DNA of 64,000 nucleotides from positions 59,518,889 to 59,582,888 of the forward strand of contig CM049315.1 in assembly GCA_026874595.1 (NCBI GenBank), given 5' to 3'. Positions 39,136-50,543 of this stretch are shown piece by piece; the first letter of the stretch is position 1, and the number at the start of each line of letters is the position of its first letter. The position numbers were made by a program, and so were the translations under genes. The notes under the pieces are model-generated. The model was not told where the DNA came from, made no database searches, and was given only the letters and a program-made list of their open reading frames with translations. Source of the DNA: Sipunculus nudus (taxonomy: Eukaryota; Annelida; Sipuncula; Golfingiida; Sipunculidae).

Positions 39136-41154
39136 AAATTAATAGTACAAAGCATGAAATTCACATTTTTAAATGAATTATGAAAGAGTCGTGTTTCATT
39201 ATAAAAAAATTCACACACACAGTGACATTATAATTATACACAGTGTATATGTATGATACAGTTCTGTAAAAAACACTCCATCAGACAGAAAAACCCATGG
39301 CTATTATTAATCTGTTTTATGTTGACAATGTTATAGGTAAAGTTCTTGCCATACTGCCTCAGCTAGGCTTTACTTGTGCAAATAAAAATTTACAAGCAAG
39401 AATTTAAGAATAATTGATCTTTTTTGTTTGGGCTGATGTAAAGCAGTTTATCTGGATTTCAGGGGTACTTTTAGTATCCTCCAATTTAAGAACTGTGTAA
39501 TATGAAAAAAACAAGAGGCCCATGGGCAATGACGCTCAGCTGAACTTGAATTACAAGCATGTTTTGCATGCAAAATCTAATGAATATGTAGTCATCAGAT
39601 ATTAGTTTTAACTGGTATTGCAAGAATTAAATTTTGCTGGAAACAGCATGTTGCGCATACAGACTAGAAATAAAGTGGAACTGCAAGGTTTTTTTTTATC
39701 TGGAATGCACAGACAATGAATAAATGATAAATCAACATACCAAATTTGAGCACATAACCTGGTGTTGAGAAAATAGAGGTGGCTCCCAGGCTGCTGAAAC
39801 TCATGAAACCCTCCATGATCAATATTCATGCAAATAATTATGGTGATCTCTGCATTAGTAGTTCAGATACTATAGCTTTTGTATCAAATTTTCTATTATT
39901 CTGAGCTGTACTTTTGTGTGCCACAGCTCAAAGGATAGAGGTAACAGAGACCTAATTTCAGGTTTCCATGGAGACTTTTCATGGGTCACCCTGTGTGTCA
40001 AGGATGAAGATTCTAGGTCCAGTTTTTTACAATTTGAACCCTGTTGACAGATAACTACATCCTTAAAGGTTTCAAAAATAGAGAAAAAAAAATTGTAAAA
40101 TTTTGAAAAATACAGGTGGGGCCACCAGTCTGCAGAAACTGATGAAACATCTCATGATCAATATGTATGCCAAAAATCATGACCATCAGTGATGTAGTTA
40201 ATCAGATATTGAAGTTTTTTTTATGAAAATTTTTGACTATTCTGGGGGGTACTTCGGGGCCCCATAGCTCGAAGGATATGGGTAACAGAGACCTAATTTC
40301 TGGTTTCCATGGACATTTTTCCATTGACCTCTCAATGTCTCAAGAATGAAGATTCTAGGTCCAGTCTTTACAATTTGTGCCTTGTTAACAGATGTTCACA
40401 TTTTTAAAGGTCTCAAAAATAGAGAAAAAAATTCGTAAAAAATCGAAAAATACAGTTGGCGCCACCAGTCTGCAGGAACTGATGGAACATGTCATGATCA
40501 ATATGTATGCAAAAAATCATGACCATCAGTGATGTAGTTAATGAGATATTGATGTTTTTGTATGAAATTTTTGACTTTTCTGGGGGGTACTTTGGGGCCC
40601 CATAGCTCGAAGGATATGGGTAACAGAGACCTAATTTCTGGTTTCCAAGGAGATTTTTCATGGACCTCTCAGAATGCCAAGTTACAAGGTTCTAGGTCCA
40701 GCGGTTACGATTTGTGCCTGGTTAACGGACGGACAGACGGACAGACGGACGACGGACAAAGAGTGATCGCTATAGCTCAGATGACTTTCAGTCAGCTGAG
40801 CTAAAAATGTGTCCAGAAGCCATACATTCCAGTTATAATACTCTGCATGATAGCAGATTTATTTCCAAGAAAAGTACATTTACAATAAATTATCATTTAA
40901 AATTATACAAAATTACCCATATGTTGTCTTTGGTAAGGTTGATCAGTATATGTATAGGTATATTTGGACTAAATGCATGGGTACTTCGGCCAGTGTATCA
41001 TCTGAAGGTTCATGTATAACATCTTTGAGTGCAATATGGCCAATCATACTAACAAGGAAGGAGAGAGACTGCTGAAACAGATTTGGAGTTCTCTTTATGA
41101 CTGACTGGGTAATTGATTTGATATTTTGTTATATGCATACTACAAGTGTCTATC

Positions 41155-41200
<46 letters not shown>

Positions 41201-44200
41201 CCAATTTACATGTATACACGTTATATATTCATATTTTATATACAAGTATTACATACTTAAATTTACATACTTATTAAATTTTAATCACACCTCTTGAATT
41301 ATATGTATGCGTGTGTGTGTGTGCTGACTTGGCATGGAATTTGTTTTGTGTATGAAACAAATGGATAAAACATTGCTTATCACATTTTATACAATAAATA
41401 CACATTTTTAAAACAATATAACATAAAAACTTAAAAAAAAAGGTTCAAACAGAGAGAAAATATCCCCAACCCATTTACAACACACACATTTAATGTTAGG
41501 AAGCCATTCCGAAGCCTATATTTTTTATATTATTTAGGCACAGAATTGAAATATGCTGAAATGCATGGTATAATTGTTTTAATTGTTAATTGTCTGATAT
41601 TTCAAAAGATTTGAAATATTAAAATGAATTATTTTGATTATTGTCAACAATAAGGAGTAACGATTTTCATGGTGGGTTTATTTTTTTAGAATCTTATTAA
41701 TTGTTTCTTCAATGTTAATGCCTTTGCTGAGGCACCATGCACCGAGCTTTACATGACCCCTTCAGTCATATGTGTCTTGAAACTAAAAAAAAGTCCAAAA
41801 ATAAAAAATAAAGTTTTTATCATTTACAAGCGTTCAAACACATTTAATAATAAATTGATTGATTGATCAGTTTGATATTATTAAATTTACACGAGCAACA
41901 AGCAACTATATGTTGGTTGTCATATAACACGTCACTTGAAATCCCGATACGGCATCAGTGCAGACTGCGTGGTGCCACCTCCCAACGTGTCAAGGCCGAG
42001 TCGGGGAATAACAGGTGCAAAGTTGAAGACTAAGAGATACAGGAGTCGTAAAGATGAAAAGAAGCATCATTTCCTAGTTAGCAGCGTACGCATGTAAGGG
42101 ATATACGGTAGAGTCAAAAGTGACAACAAAGGTGACTAAATGTCAGGAAAAGTCCGTCCGCACCCTCATGTCAGTGGCCAAACCTGGGGAATCCCCTTCC
42201 CAGATCATGCCCGGCCGGGGCCAGGTCAGCCTTTTCTGTAAAGGAAATCCTGTCCATTTGGCACGAACATGTGGCTTATACACTTGTTAAAATATGATTA
42301 AGCTCACACCATCACCCTTGATGTTACTGCTCAACCCAACGACGCAGTACTTTGGCATATTTTCCCAAGATTGTGTTAAACTCAACTGATGCCATAACAA
42401 TACCGCCCGGTGTGTTCTGGTTGTGATGTCACAATCGCCTTGGCCAGGATGTTGCTGTTTGGCTCGGGGTCCCTGAGTGGGGTGGATTACAGGTCTTTCG
42501 ATTTAAATTTTAACAGTTAAGTGCGCAAAGCTTGATTTTATTATACCATAATTTATACATATACATGTAAATGAATAAACCTTCAGAAGTATTTCATTTT
42601 TTTTTTTCATGGAAGTAGGCCTTTAATGCTGCAAACTGATCAAATGAAGCTGAACTGCAGTACCTTGTGAAAGACATGGGCTGAATGCTGGAAACTGAGT
42701 AACATGTGGGAAAGAACCACCAGGACACTATTCCTCACAACCGGGTGATGCAACATCTCAAACACCTGTAATCAAACAATTAACTCTGAAAAACATTAAT
42801 ATTTTCAACATTTCAGTTCTATATTTTAACTACATCTGCCTGTTTTTTTTTCAACATTTTTGTCAAATGCCCCAAAATAATACCTTTATTTACCTCAGAA
42901 GCAAATCAGGCAAATGTGGTGATTATCTGATGCAAAAACCTCTCCTGTGAATGGCTTCAATACGATTAGTTCAAAATGAAATATGACTAAGAAATATATA
43001 TGGTATTGTAGCATATCACTGACTGCCTGATTTAAAGGTCTTAATCTGCATACATTGGATGATTATGAATCAGCCAATGAGAGATGATGTTACAATGCTA
43101 TTTGTACGTAACACTTGTTATGTTGCATGCATGACCCTCCTCCTGTCCCACAATTACATGGATAAACAGACCCGGCCACTTGAAATGATGTCATCATTTT
43201 TGCAGCTCTTCTCTAGACAAGGGAATACCATCCATGTGTTGCCAAGTAAATATAATTATTCCATATTTATTTAAATTATCATAAATTGCCACATTCCCTC
43301 CTTTGATAAAAGGTGATTTGTAGTAGCAAGAAATATCATGAAATTTGCAAAAAAATATCATGAAAAATTAGATACAGGTGTTGATAATCATTTAAATATA
43401 CCAATAGCTATCTTTTAAAACTAAACATAACATAACTTTTTAAAAAATATATTTCACTAATGCTTGTTAAAAGTAAAATATCTCTCTAGTTTAAAGCCAC
43501 ACAAGCTGAAAATGAAATTCTTGCCATTTTGCCATTGAGTTAACCATGATCCAGTCATTGTGCACTACAGGTCAATTAATTTCAAAAGCTATTCAATCAT
43601 TCAAAGAAAGTGCTGCTGGTGAAGGATGATTTCTGAAGTCTGTGTAATTAAGACAAGGGATGGGCTCACAAGAAAAGAATATGAAATCAAAAGAAACAAT
43701 GATATACTTCTGTTCTTTCGGTCTCAGTTACTGTAGTGAGTGTTACTAATAACATGTTACCTGCTCAATCTTCTCCTCTGTTACTCGGATGAGTACCGAG
43801 TACTTGTGAGCAGCAGCGAGTCCCCTGAGGAAGGCCAGGAGCCAGAGTTCTACATTCCCCGCTCCAGGCCAGCTAAGCCATCCGAGCATCCTCTTCAGTG
43901 CCTGCTCTACGGCTGTGTCGGTAACTTGAGTGTCAGTAACTACTTTATCTGTCACCTGCTGAATCAAGTCTGTTGGTATGAACTTGATCAAACCTCCTAG
44001 TGCATTAGAAGGCTCTAACCCATTCTCATCTGTGTAAGAGATAATTCTAAACAATGCCTCCAATGATTGCATTACGCATCCCTGATCTGCATTATCCCAG
44101 ATGTGTTTCAGGAAGCTACCAATGACGCCACCTACATCACGCACGTATTGTAGAATCGACTCCCTGGTGCTGACCTGCGGCATGCTGAACACACTCACAG

Positions 44201-45894
44201 CATGGACCATTGCCACGCAAAATTTAGCAGTGTTCTCCCCAGTTGGTATACAGTCTCTAAAATCCTGTAGAAATTTACAGAAAGGTACTACCATTTCATA
44301 ACAAGGGTTGCTATTAACAAACTGGATTGCATGTGCTTCAATCAGCTGGCAGCTTTGATCAAACCTAGGGCTTCCCTGCAACATCAGCATGCATTCATGC
44401 AGTATCCAGACTGCATTACCACCATTATAAACATTACTGTCCATGAGATGCATCAGGAACACTGGGTCGAAGAACTCTCTAGTGGCAGTCCTGTTAGTGC
44501 GGGACCAGTTAGAGAAGATAAGCTTGCCAGCCTGTGTTTCTACCTCCTTCCTGCTCTCCAGAAGCATCTCAGATGAGATCTTAAGCACAGACATGACCAT
44601 TGACACCTGCAATTAAATCACAATTAAACAAATGAAATGCTGAATTGGAGGTTAGTAAGTGAGGTTAAACATTCATGTACATTTTCTAAGTCTTTTTCTA
44701 AATCTAAGTCACATGAAACTAGTGAATCAGGGGTCATGACACTCAGCTGCCAAGTACCACCAGTGACATCATGACCAACACCAGCTAATAAAGTTAATAA
44801 TAATAGTAGATTTTTCACAAGTGTGTAAGCATTTTTTAAGATAAAACTGGGTAAATTTGTGCACACTTTGACAGATTACTGCAATATGCATTTATCTGTA
44901 GCACATTATTTTTAATTTTCTGGTCCAATGCACACTATACCACTGCTGATCAAAAACTGACCTTGCTCTTTGTTTTTCACCTTCAAAATTAAACTTGGAC
45001 AATATTCAAGAAATAATAGATCACACAAGAGGTGTATGCAATGATTTACATTCTCAATATGAATATGCAAAGCAAAATTAAGCAAATTTTTATGCAATTT
45101 TCTGAAAAACTGGTCAGGCTGATTTTGTTCAAACTTTGCAAGCTGAAAAGGATATATGTGTATATAATGCAAACTGACCTCCACAGCCCTTATGCTACCC
45201 CCATTGCATGACCTAATGATGCAAATGAGTTTAAAAAAAACGCTCCTACACAGAAGATTTTCCATGTCTATGATTGCAAGAGCTGATAATAAGACAACAA
45301 TGACATCACAAACAAGCCAAAAAGGTTGGTCACGAATGCATGACTAACAATATCAGCTGGAATTGCTTGTTCATAACTCTGTTCTCCTATGATGAATATG
45401 ATGCTGAACTCCAGGTCCAGCCTTTCACATGCTTTAAGGAATGGCATAAAAAATGTGGATGCCTCAAGTCTCTTCTTATAATGAATACTAGATTGACACA
45501 ACCTGTAGCAACACTGTTTTAATATGTGTGACTCTAAGTTACCCCTTTGTGTTCTGTTTGGGGGAGTATCCCAAATTATTCAAATTACTCCAGGGATGTC
45601 AATACGGGGGGGGGGGGGGGGGGGGAATGGGGTATAAATCCCCTAACTTTTTAGCAAGGGCGGTAGGGGTGGTAAATATAATCACCCCCCCACCCCGGAT
45701 ATTCAGAGAATAATATTATTTATAGGAAATGAAATATATTAATAATTAGAATTAGACTCTGGTTCCATTTCTGAGTTAACTATGAAATATTCTAAATCTA
45801 AATTAGAATTAACATATACTAGAAACATAATACCTTATTTTTTTAAACCTTATATACTTTATTGTAAAGTAGCTGAAATATGTTTCAGATTTAC

Positions 45895-45950
<56 letters not shown>

Positions 45951-48900
45951 TTATTAAAAAGTTGTCCCAACTTTGATTACCCTCCCACGCCTACAAGTCA
46001 TCCCCCCTGAAAATAAGTGACACCACTAAATTTCTCCCTTGTGGGGTGATTGACTGTTTACATTGCCAATGGTGCCAATGGTTACGTCTGGTTGCTCACA
46101 ACTACTCTGCTGATGATCATTCATTAAGTGTATATGCTGTTAAGGTCACCAACAGTTCATGGTCCGGTCAATTTATATTGCAACCCTGAACACAAAGAAA
46201 ATTATTCCTTTCATGGGACTCAAAATAGCTTTTTCATCACTTGATAATCTGAAATAATTTCTGGATCCCACACAGAATTCATAAAGACTGATTGGTTTCA
46301 AATTAAGAATATTATGTCCTCTGGTAAAGGGTGGACAGACAGAGGGACAATAAAGCTAAGTTACAAGAGCTATTGTAAGTTACAGTTATAATAGTAAGAT
46401 ATGGCCATGTTTAATGATTTCACAAAGAAAATATCAATTCTTGACAGGCTGACACACACACTGTGACACACACACACACACACATATATAATATATATAT
46501 ATTAAGACTTGATGAAAAATATATTTGTACATAACTTATTAAGACAGAATCCCACTGAAAATCTGTATTTTATTTGAACTTTTAGAATAAAACATTGCGC
46601 CAACATTCCTCATTTCATTTAACCCCCCCCCCCCCCCAAACCACAAAAAAAACCTGGTTTACTGGGTTTATCAGCTAATGGAAAATAAAAACAAAACAGT
46701 TTGGGCCAAAGCCCAAGCGTCAAGCTTCCAAAACAATGACATCAACAGACAACAGACCACTTTGTGACATCACTTAATTGTATGTGAAATTTTAGCCCTG
46801 GTTATGCTTGTTTTTGCCAAAAATGGATTTGAGCCAAAATGGATTTGATTCACATCATCACTGACCAGGTGTTTAAGGTAAACATACTGATGCATGTATT
46901 TGTGTGAAAGCTCAATTTGCATTGAAAATGATTTCAATCCTCAATAAAATGTGGACTGAAATGGTTAAGCAAAAATGGATTCGATACACATTTGTTAGCT
47001 GTGCGAACACTCAATACAGATTCAATGTGGATTGAAAACGGTTTGAAACCATTTTGCATTTGCAATGTGACTACCGTAAATCTTGTTTTTATGGCCGCAC
47101 GTCTATTTATAGCCGCACCCTGAGTTTGCAAGGTCTCTTAAAGGAGCTCCCACTAAGGTCAAAATACCCAAAACCCTCCTTAAAGGCCGCACCCAGACTC
47201 CGTCTCTGGCCTGAGGGTAAGATAATCAGCTGCACGTAGCAAAATAAATCACGACAAAGCTTCTTTAATGAAGACTAAAATAAAAAGTATTAATTACGGA
47301 GGTTAAATATGTTGCAAGATGACGTATATTAAATATATTTAACGCTCGAGATAGAACAAAATATCTGTATGTTACTAACGATTTTTGCACATGGATGGTC
47401 AGGCATTTATCAGAAAAAGAATGATTCCCCAAACGATCGTTACATTTGAATGGTGGTTACGCAAAACGATTCTTGTATGCATCAAAACGCTTCTTTGCAT
47501 GTACGTGCAACTGTCAACGACCATAATATGAACACTGAACTGAGGTTTATATGTACATTTATTGAAGCAAAAAGCCTGAATACTATCCACCATTACGCAC
47601 CATCACGCAGTAGCATTCAGGGGGGCGACATGATGGCTAAGACTGCTGAAATTGTCAGATTTTCAACCTGCACGAACTTAATCACGGCTCGTGGTATACA
47701 TATAAAATTTAAATGTAGAACCTTGACATGTATATCTTTTGTGCGATATATAACTTGTTATAAAAATCTTGGTAACTGTCACCAAATAATACGTTTAAAA
47801 CACCCCTGCTGTAACACAGCGGCCCACTTCGTTGGGCATGGTCAAGCAACATTGAAATAAATGCCTACTTTAAACTCATTTGCAGCATTATTTAGCAACG
47901 ATTATTTGTTTAGAAAGTAAAATGAATAAAAAGCTGACATCGTAAAGAGTCGCATAATGGCTGACGATCGTTTTAAAATCAAGTTTGAGTGCCGCCATGT
48001 GCTGAAACGCCCTGGTGTTCTGCTAAGAATATTTTGAACAGCTGTACGCGGTGGGTGGTAAACAGAACAGCCACCTATTCCCTCCCAGTGTGCCTTGCGT
48101 GAACGCTATCTGGACAAGATGGCTCCCCAAACGGAAACTTTCTTGAGGAAAAAAAACTTGCTAATCTCGACCGGCCATATTAATTTCACTTTAAAATCAC
48201 TCGTTTTCACGCGTCATGTTTGCTATACGTGCGTATCTCGACAAGGTAACTTCAGTTATTTTGATATTTAGTTAAGTTGACCAGCTATGTTTTCAAACGC
48301 ACCAGCAAATTGTGAAATGGAGGGATGTCAACATAGGATGTGACAATGATAATACCGAAGTAACCGGTATGAAAATGATTCGAATCTTCCGAGTAATTCA
48401 AGAAATGAAATTTTCATCACAGATTTAGATTTCAAACAGTATTTCTATTCATACAATATATCCGTGATTGTATAAAAAAAAACAAAGATTAAACAGAAGT
48501 AAATGACCGGGCTATACACATTCAAGGATGAAGGTTTTTTCCAGAAACATGACATCGGGGCGAGAGCCGAGAAGATAGGCTATTCAATTTTGAGGTACAT
48601 GTATCAGACATGATAACAAGTTTCCATGGAGACTTTTCATGGGTCTCCCTGTGTGTCAAGAATGAAGATTCTTGGTCCAGTTTTTATGATTTGTGCCCTG
48701 TTAACAGATGTTCATATCTTTAAAGGTCTCAAAAATACAGAAAAATTTCGTAAAAAAAAACGAACAAATACAGGTGGTGCCACCAGTCTGCAGAAACTTA
48801 TGAAACACTCCATGATCAATATCCATGCAAACAATTATGGTTATCTCTGCATTAGTTGTTCAGATACTTTAGCTTTTGTATCAAATTTTCCATTATTCTG

Positions 48901-50543
48901 AGCTGTACTTTGGAGTGCCATAGCTCAAAGGATATGGGTAACAGAGACCAAATTTCAGGTTTCCATGGAGACTTATCATGGGTCTCCCTGTGTGTCAAGA
49001 ACGAAGATTCTAGGTCCAGTCGTTACGATTTGTACCCTGTTGACAGATAACTACATCCTTAAAGGTCTCAAAAATGGAGAAAACAATTCGTGAACATTGA
49101 AAAATACAGGTGGCGCCACCAGTCTGCACAAACTGATGAAACATCTCATGATCAATATGTATGTCGAAAATCATGACCATCAGTGATGTAGTTAATGAGA
49201 TATTGAAGTTTTTGTATGAAATTTTTTACTATTCTGGGGGGTAATTTTTGGCCCCATAGCTCGAAGGATATGGGTAACAGAGACCTCATTTCTGGTTTCC
49301 ATGGAGACTTTTCATAGGTCTCTCAGTGTGTCGAAAATGAAGATTCTAGGTCCAGTCGTTACGATTTGTGCCACGCTAACAGATGACAGCATCCTCAAAG
49401 GTCTCAAAAATAGAGGAAAAAATCGTAAAAAATCAAACAGTACAGGTGGCGCCACCAGTCTGCAGGAACTGATCGAACATCTCATGATCAATATGTATGC
49501 CAAAAATGAAGACCATCAGTGATGTAGTTATTGAAATATTGAAGTTTTTGTATGAAATTTTTTACTATTCTGGGGGGTACTTTGGGGCCCCATAGCTCAA
49601 AGGATATGGGTAACAGAGACCTAATTTCTGGTTTCCAAGGAGATTTTTCATGGACCTCTCAGTGTGTCAAGAATTAAGATTCTAAGTCCAGTCTTTATGA
49701 TTTGTGCCTTGTTAACAGATGTTCACATTTTTAAAGGTCTCAAAAATAGAGAAAAAAATTCGTTAAAAATCGAAAAATACAGGTGGCGCCACCAGTCTGC
49801 AGGAAGTGATGTAACATCTCATGATCAATATGTATGCCAAAAATCATGACCATCAGTCAAGTAGTTAATGAGATATTGAAGTTTTTGTATGAAATTTTTG
49901 ACTTTTCTGGGGGGGTACTTTGGGGCCACATAGCTCGAAGGATATGGGTAACAGAGACCTAATTTCTGGTTTCCAAGGAGATTTTTTATGGACCTCTCAG
50001 AATCCCAAGTTACAAGGTTCTAGGTTCAGCGGTTACGATTTGTGCCTGGTTAACGGACGGACAGACGGACGACGGACAAAGAGTGATCGCTAAAGCTCAG
50101 ATGACTTTCAGTCAGCTGAGCTAAAAAATGTCAGTAAGTAACCAGCTAAATTTGAATTTTTATAAAGATTTTATAGTGTTCTGAATTACATATTTTGATT
50201 TTCTGAATTCTTTTTATAAACAGCATAGATTCCAAGGAAATCCGGCTCCGTCAAAGTTATGACCGGTAATACCGATTTTTTCCAACAGACGTCACCACTG
50301 ATCCTCACCATGAATAATCTCATTCATTTTAATCTCGTAATAAGTGTTTTTATTGTTCAATGTTTATTGTTATTGTTCAATTGATTGCCTAGCCTGATTG
50401 TTCCTTTTTACCACTCCTATGACAAGAACTGAACCACTGACCTGCTGCTGTTTCTTGCCTTCTTCAGCAATTCTCAAGAAGACTGGTTTCTTCACCTGGT
50501 CAGTGTGACTGGAAGCCAGTAGTCCCTTCAATATCTGATCCAT
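30538..50543 (-). CDS. USP38: USP38-like ubiquitin carboxyl-terminal hydrolase, complete coding sequence (7 exons)
   Basis: A cysteine protease that removes ubiquitin from substrates (USP35/USP38 family; vertebrate USP38 acts on signalling and chromatin proteins). Exons in order: 50442-50543, 43761-44606, 42664-42765, 35598-35747, 34950-35137, 31850-32993, 30538-30708. All junctions are GT..AG and sum to 901 codons (900 aa; human USP38 is about 1042). The N-terminal ~400 residues are the helical-repeat region of the family, with RMLGWLSWP and VVLSHMLLSFQHSAHVFHK matching human closely. The catalytic domain has Cys box GLCNLGNTCYINS (nucleophile C449), two CxxC zinc pairs (C578/C581, C665/C668), His box SSECGHYYS (H750) and FNDSR (D781). 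The tail PPGSCGGGGGFSTG echoes human PPGSCGPTGGGGGGGFNT, recalled from memory. The shorter length comes mainly from a smaller insert between the zinc pairs. The start has A at -3 and G at +4. It could equally be called the unduplicated USP35/38 ancestor. Confidence 0.95.
30709..31849 (-). other. USP38 intron 6
   Basis: Intron before the last coding exon, with donor CAG|gtaaat and acceptor attacag. Unique-looking AT-rich sequence with no mobile element or exon recognised. Confidence 0.6.
33162..34251. mobile_element. 1.1-kb DNA element with ~24-bp terminal inverted repeats, USP38 intron 5
   Basis: The left end begins ACCGTTTTTATTCTAATTTG and the right end closes with its inverse (GGAATAAATACGGT); about 21 of 24 positions pair. 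Subterminal ggtcgagat and gggtcgag words also mirror each other. The interior is richer in CpG than its surroundings and carries no recognisable transposase. A related left end (taccgtaaatcttgttttta) appears at about 47073. Confidence 0.7.
34386..34410. repeat. (TA)n(CA)n microsatellite
   Basis: A short run of TA units passing into CA units immediately before the SINE copy. Confidence 0.85.
34411..34650 (-). mobile_element. SINE, fullest copy of its family, USP38 intron 5
   Basis: Read on the minus strand it has a box B-like GGTTCAGTTCCCG, a tggggtaaaacactccgctc head and a body with ggttctcggggtttcctcca. That last block is a central-domain type shared by many metazoan SINEs. Other copies are at 27043 and, split in two, at 20079/24720. 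Confidence 0.6.
35918..37110. repeat. Dispersed repeat, copy 2, with ~500-bp extra segment
   Basis: Homologous to 24938-25720: it opens acaaggcctacaggcctaat and closes cactgagtgaactcttgacc. About 36010-36550 has no counterpart in copy 1. That segment contains a short internal duplication (..ctttcgcccacagttgaatg and ..cttttgcccactgtttaatg). Confidence 0.75.
38980..38993. repeat. C homopolymer
   Basis: Thirteen or more consecutive C bases; one of several long C runs in the window (also about 15986, 18866, 20157, 28228, 46622, 60024). Confidence 0.9.
39069..39130. repeat. (TA)16(GA)15 compound microsatellite
   Basis: An uninterrupted TA tract passes directly into an AG tract inside USP38 intron 3. 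Confidence 0.95.
39510..40807 (+). mobile_element. Element with three ~340-bp tandem units and GAGCTAAAAA end, copy A
   Basis: It begins acaagaggcccatgggcaat followed by CGCTCAGCTGA and ends in GACGGACAGACGG, then TAGCTCAG...CTGAGCTA and AAAA. Units carry the GG(T/C)GCCACCAGTCTGCAG-type core near 39774, 40113 and 40453, then ctcgaaggatatgggtaaca. The ends CTCAGCTGA and TCAGCTGAG are inverted. The terminal hairpin is followed by CTAA, which resembles a Helitron 3' end, but this is only a suggestion. It is non-coding. Confidence 0.8.
41165..41200. repeat. (CA)n(TA)n microsatellite
   Basis: CA units followed directly by TA units in USP38 intron 3. Confidence 0.9.
42886..43378. repeat. Dispersed repeat with ATTTACCTCAGAA, copy 1, USP38 intron 2
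   Basis: Shared in order with 54470-54915: atttacctcagaa..aatcaggcaaa, ..ccacttgaaatgatgtcat, ..tttgcagctctt, ..attgccacatt and ..gaaatat....gaaaaatta. The family is unclassified and no terminal repeats were resolved. Confidence 0.7.
45606..45625. repeat. G homopolymer (20 G)
   Basis: An uninterrupted G run in USP38 intron 1 with G-rich and C-rich flanks; capable of forming a G-quadruplex on the plus strand. Confidence 0.9.
45897..45948. repeat. (TA)n microsatellite
   Basis: About 26 TA units in USP38 intron 1. Confidence 0.95.
46455..46502. repeat. (CA)n(TA)n microsatellite
   Basis: CA-rich then TA-rich run in USP38 intron 1. Confidence 0.85.
47070..48200. mobile_element. Possible DNA element or its remnant, CpG-richer than flanks
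   Basis: The left side (taccgtaaatcttgttttta, tggccgcac, tatagccgcacc) resembles the terminus of the element at 33162. A right boundary near ctcgaccggccat (about 48165) is possible but weakly matched. Base composition changes visibly across the stretch. An open frame of 136 codons at 47450-47860 resembles no protein I know. Confidence 0.35.
48616..50127 (+). mobile_element. Element with four ~337-bp tandem units and GAGCTAAAAA end, copy B
   Basis: Same family as 39510-40807. Units carry the GGTGGYGCCACCAGTCTGCA core at 48772, 49109, 49445 and 49782 (spacing 336-337). The right end has ggacggacagacggacgacg, then TAGCTCAG-like and CTGAGCTA sequences. The usual left terminus is missing: the sequence enters mid-unit at about 48616 (tttccatggagacttttcat), so this copy is 5' truncated. 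It lies in USP38 intron 1, just upstream of exon 1. Confidence 0.8.

Larger units (their letters stand above)
37952..42626. mobile_element. 4.7-kb composite element, TIR AGGCCTACTTCCA, flanked by TTAA
   Basis: The left end TTAAAGGCCTACTTCCA and the right end TGGAAGTAGGCCTTTAA are perfect 17-bp inverted sequences including TTAA at both edges. Deeper inverted words, tgatgtcacaaccagaac (near 38129) and gttctggttgtgatgtcaca (near 42416), extend the symmetry. The interior contains other repeats, notably the tandem element at 39510-40807. TTAA flanks recall piggyBac-type insertion, but no transposase is visible. Confidence 0.65.
35748..42663 (-). other. USP38 intron 3, repeat-filled
   Basis: A 6.9-kb intron made largely of mobile DNA: the dispersed repeat copy 35918-37110 and the TTAA-flanked composite element 37952-42626, which nearly reaches the next exon. 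No coding exon was found in it. Confidence 0.6.

Noticed and set aside
47450-47860. 136-codon plus-strand open frame, considered as a transposase fragment
   Set aside because: No recognisable catalytic motif, composition is not protein-like, and no homologous partner was seen.
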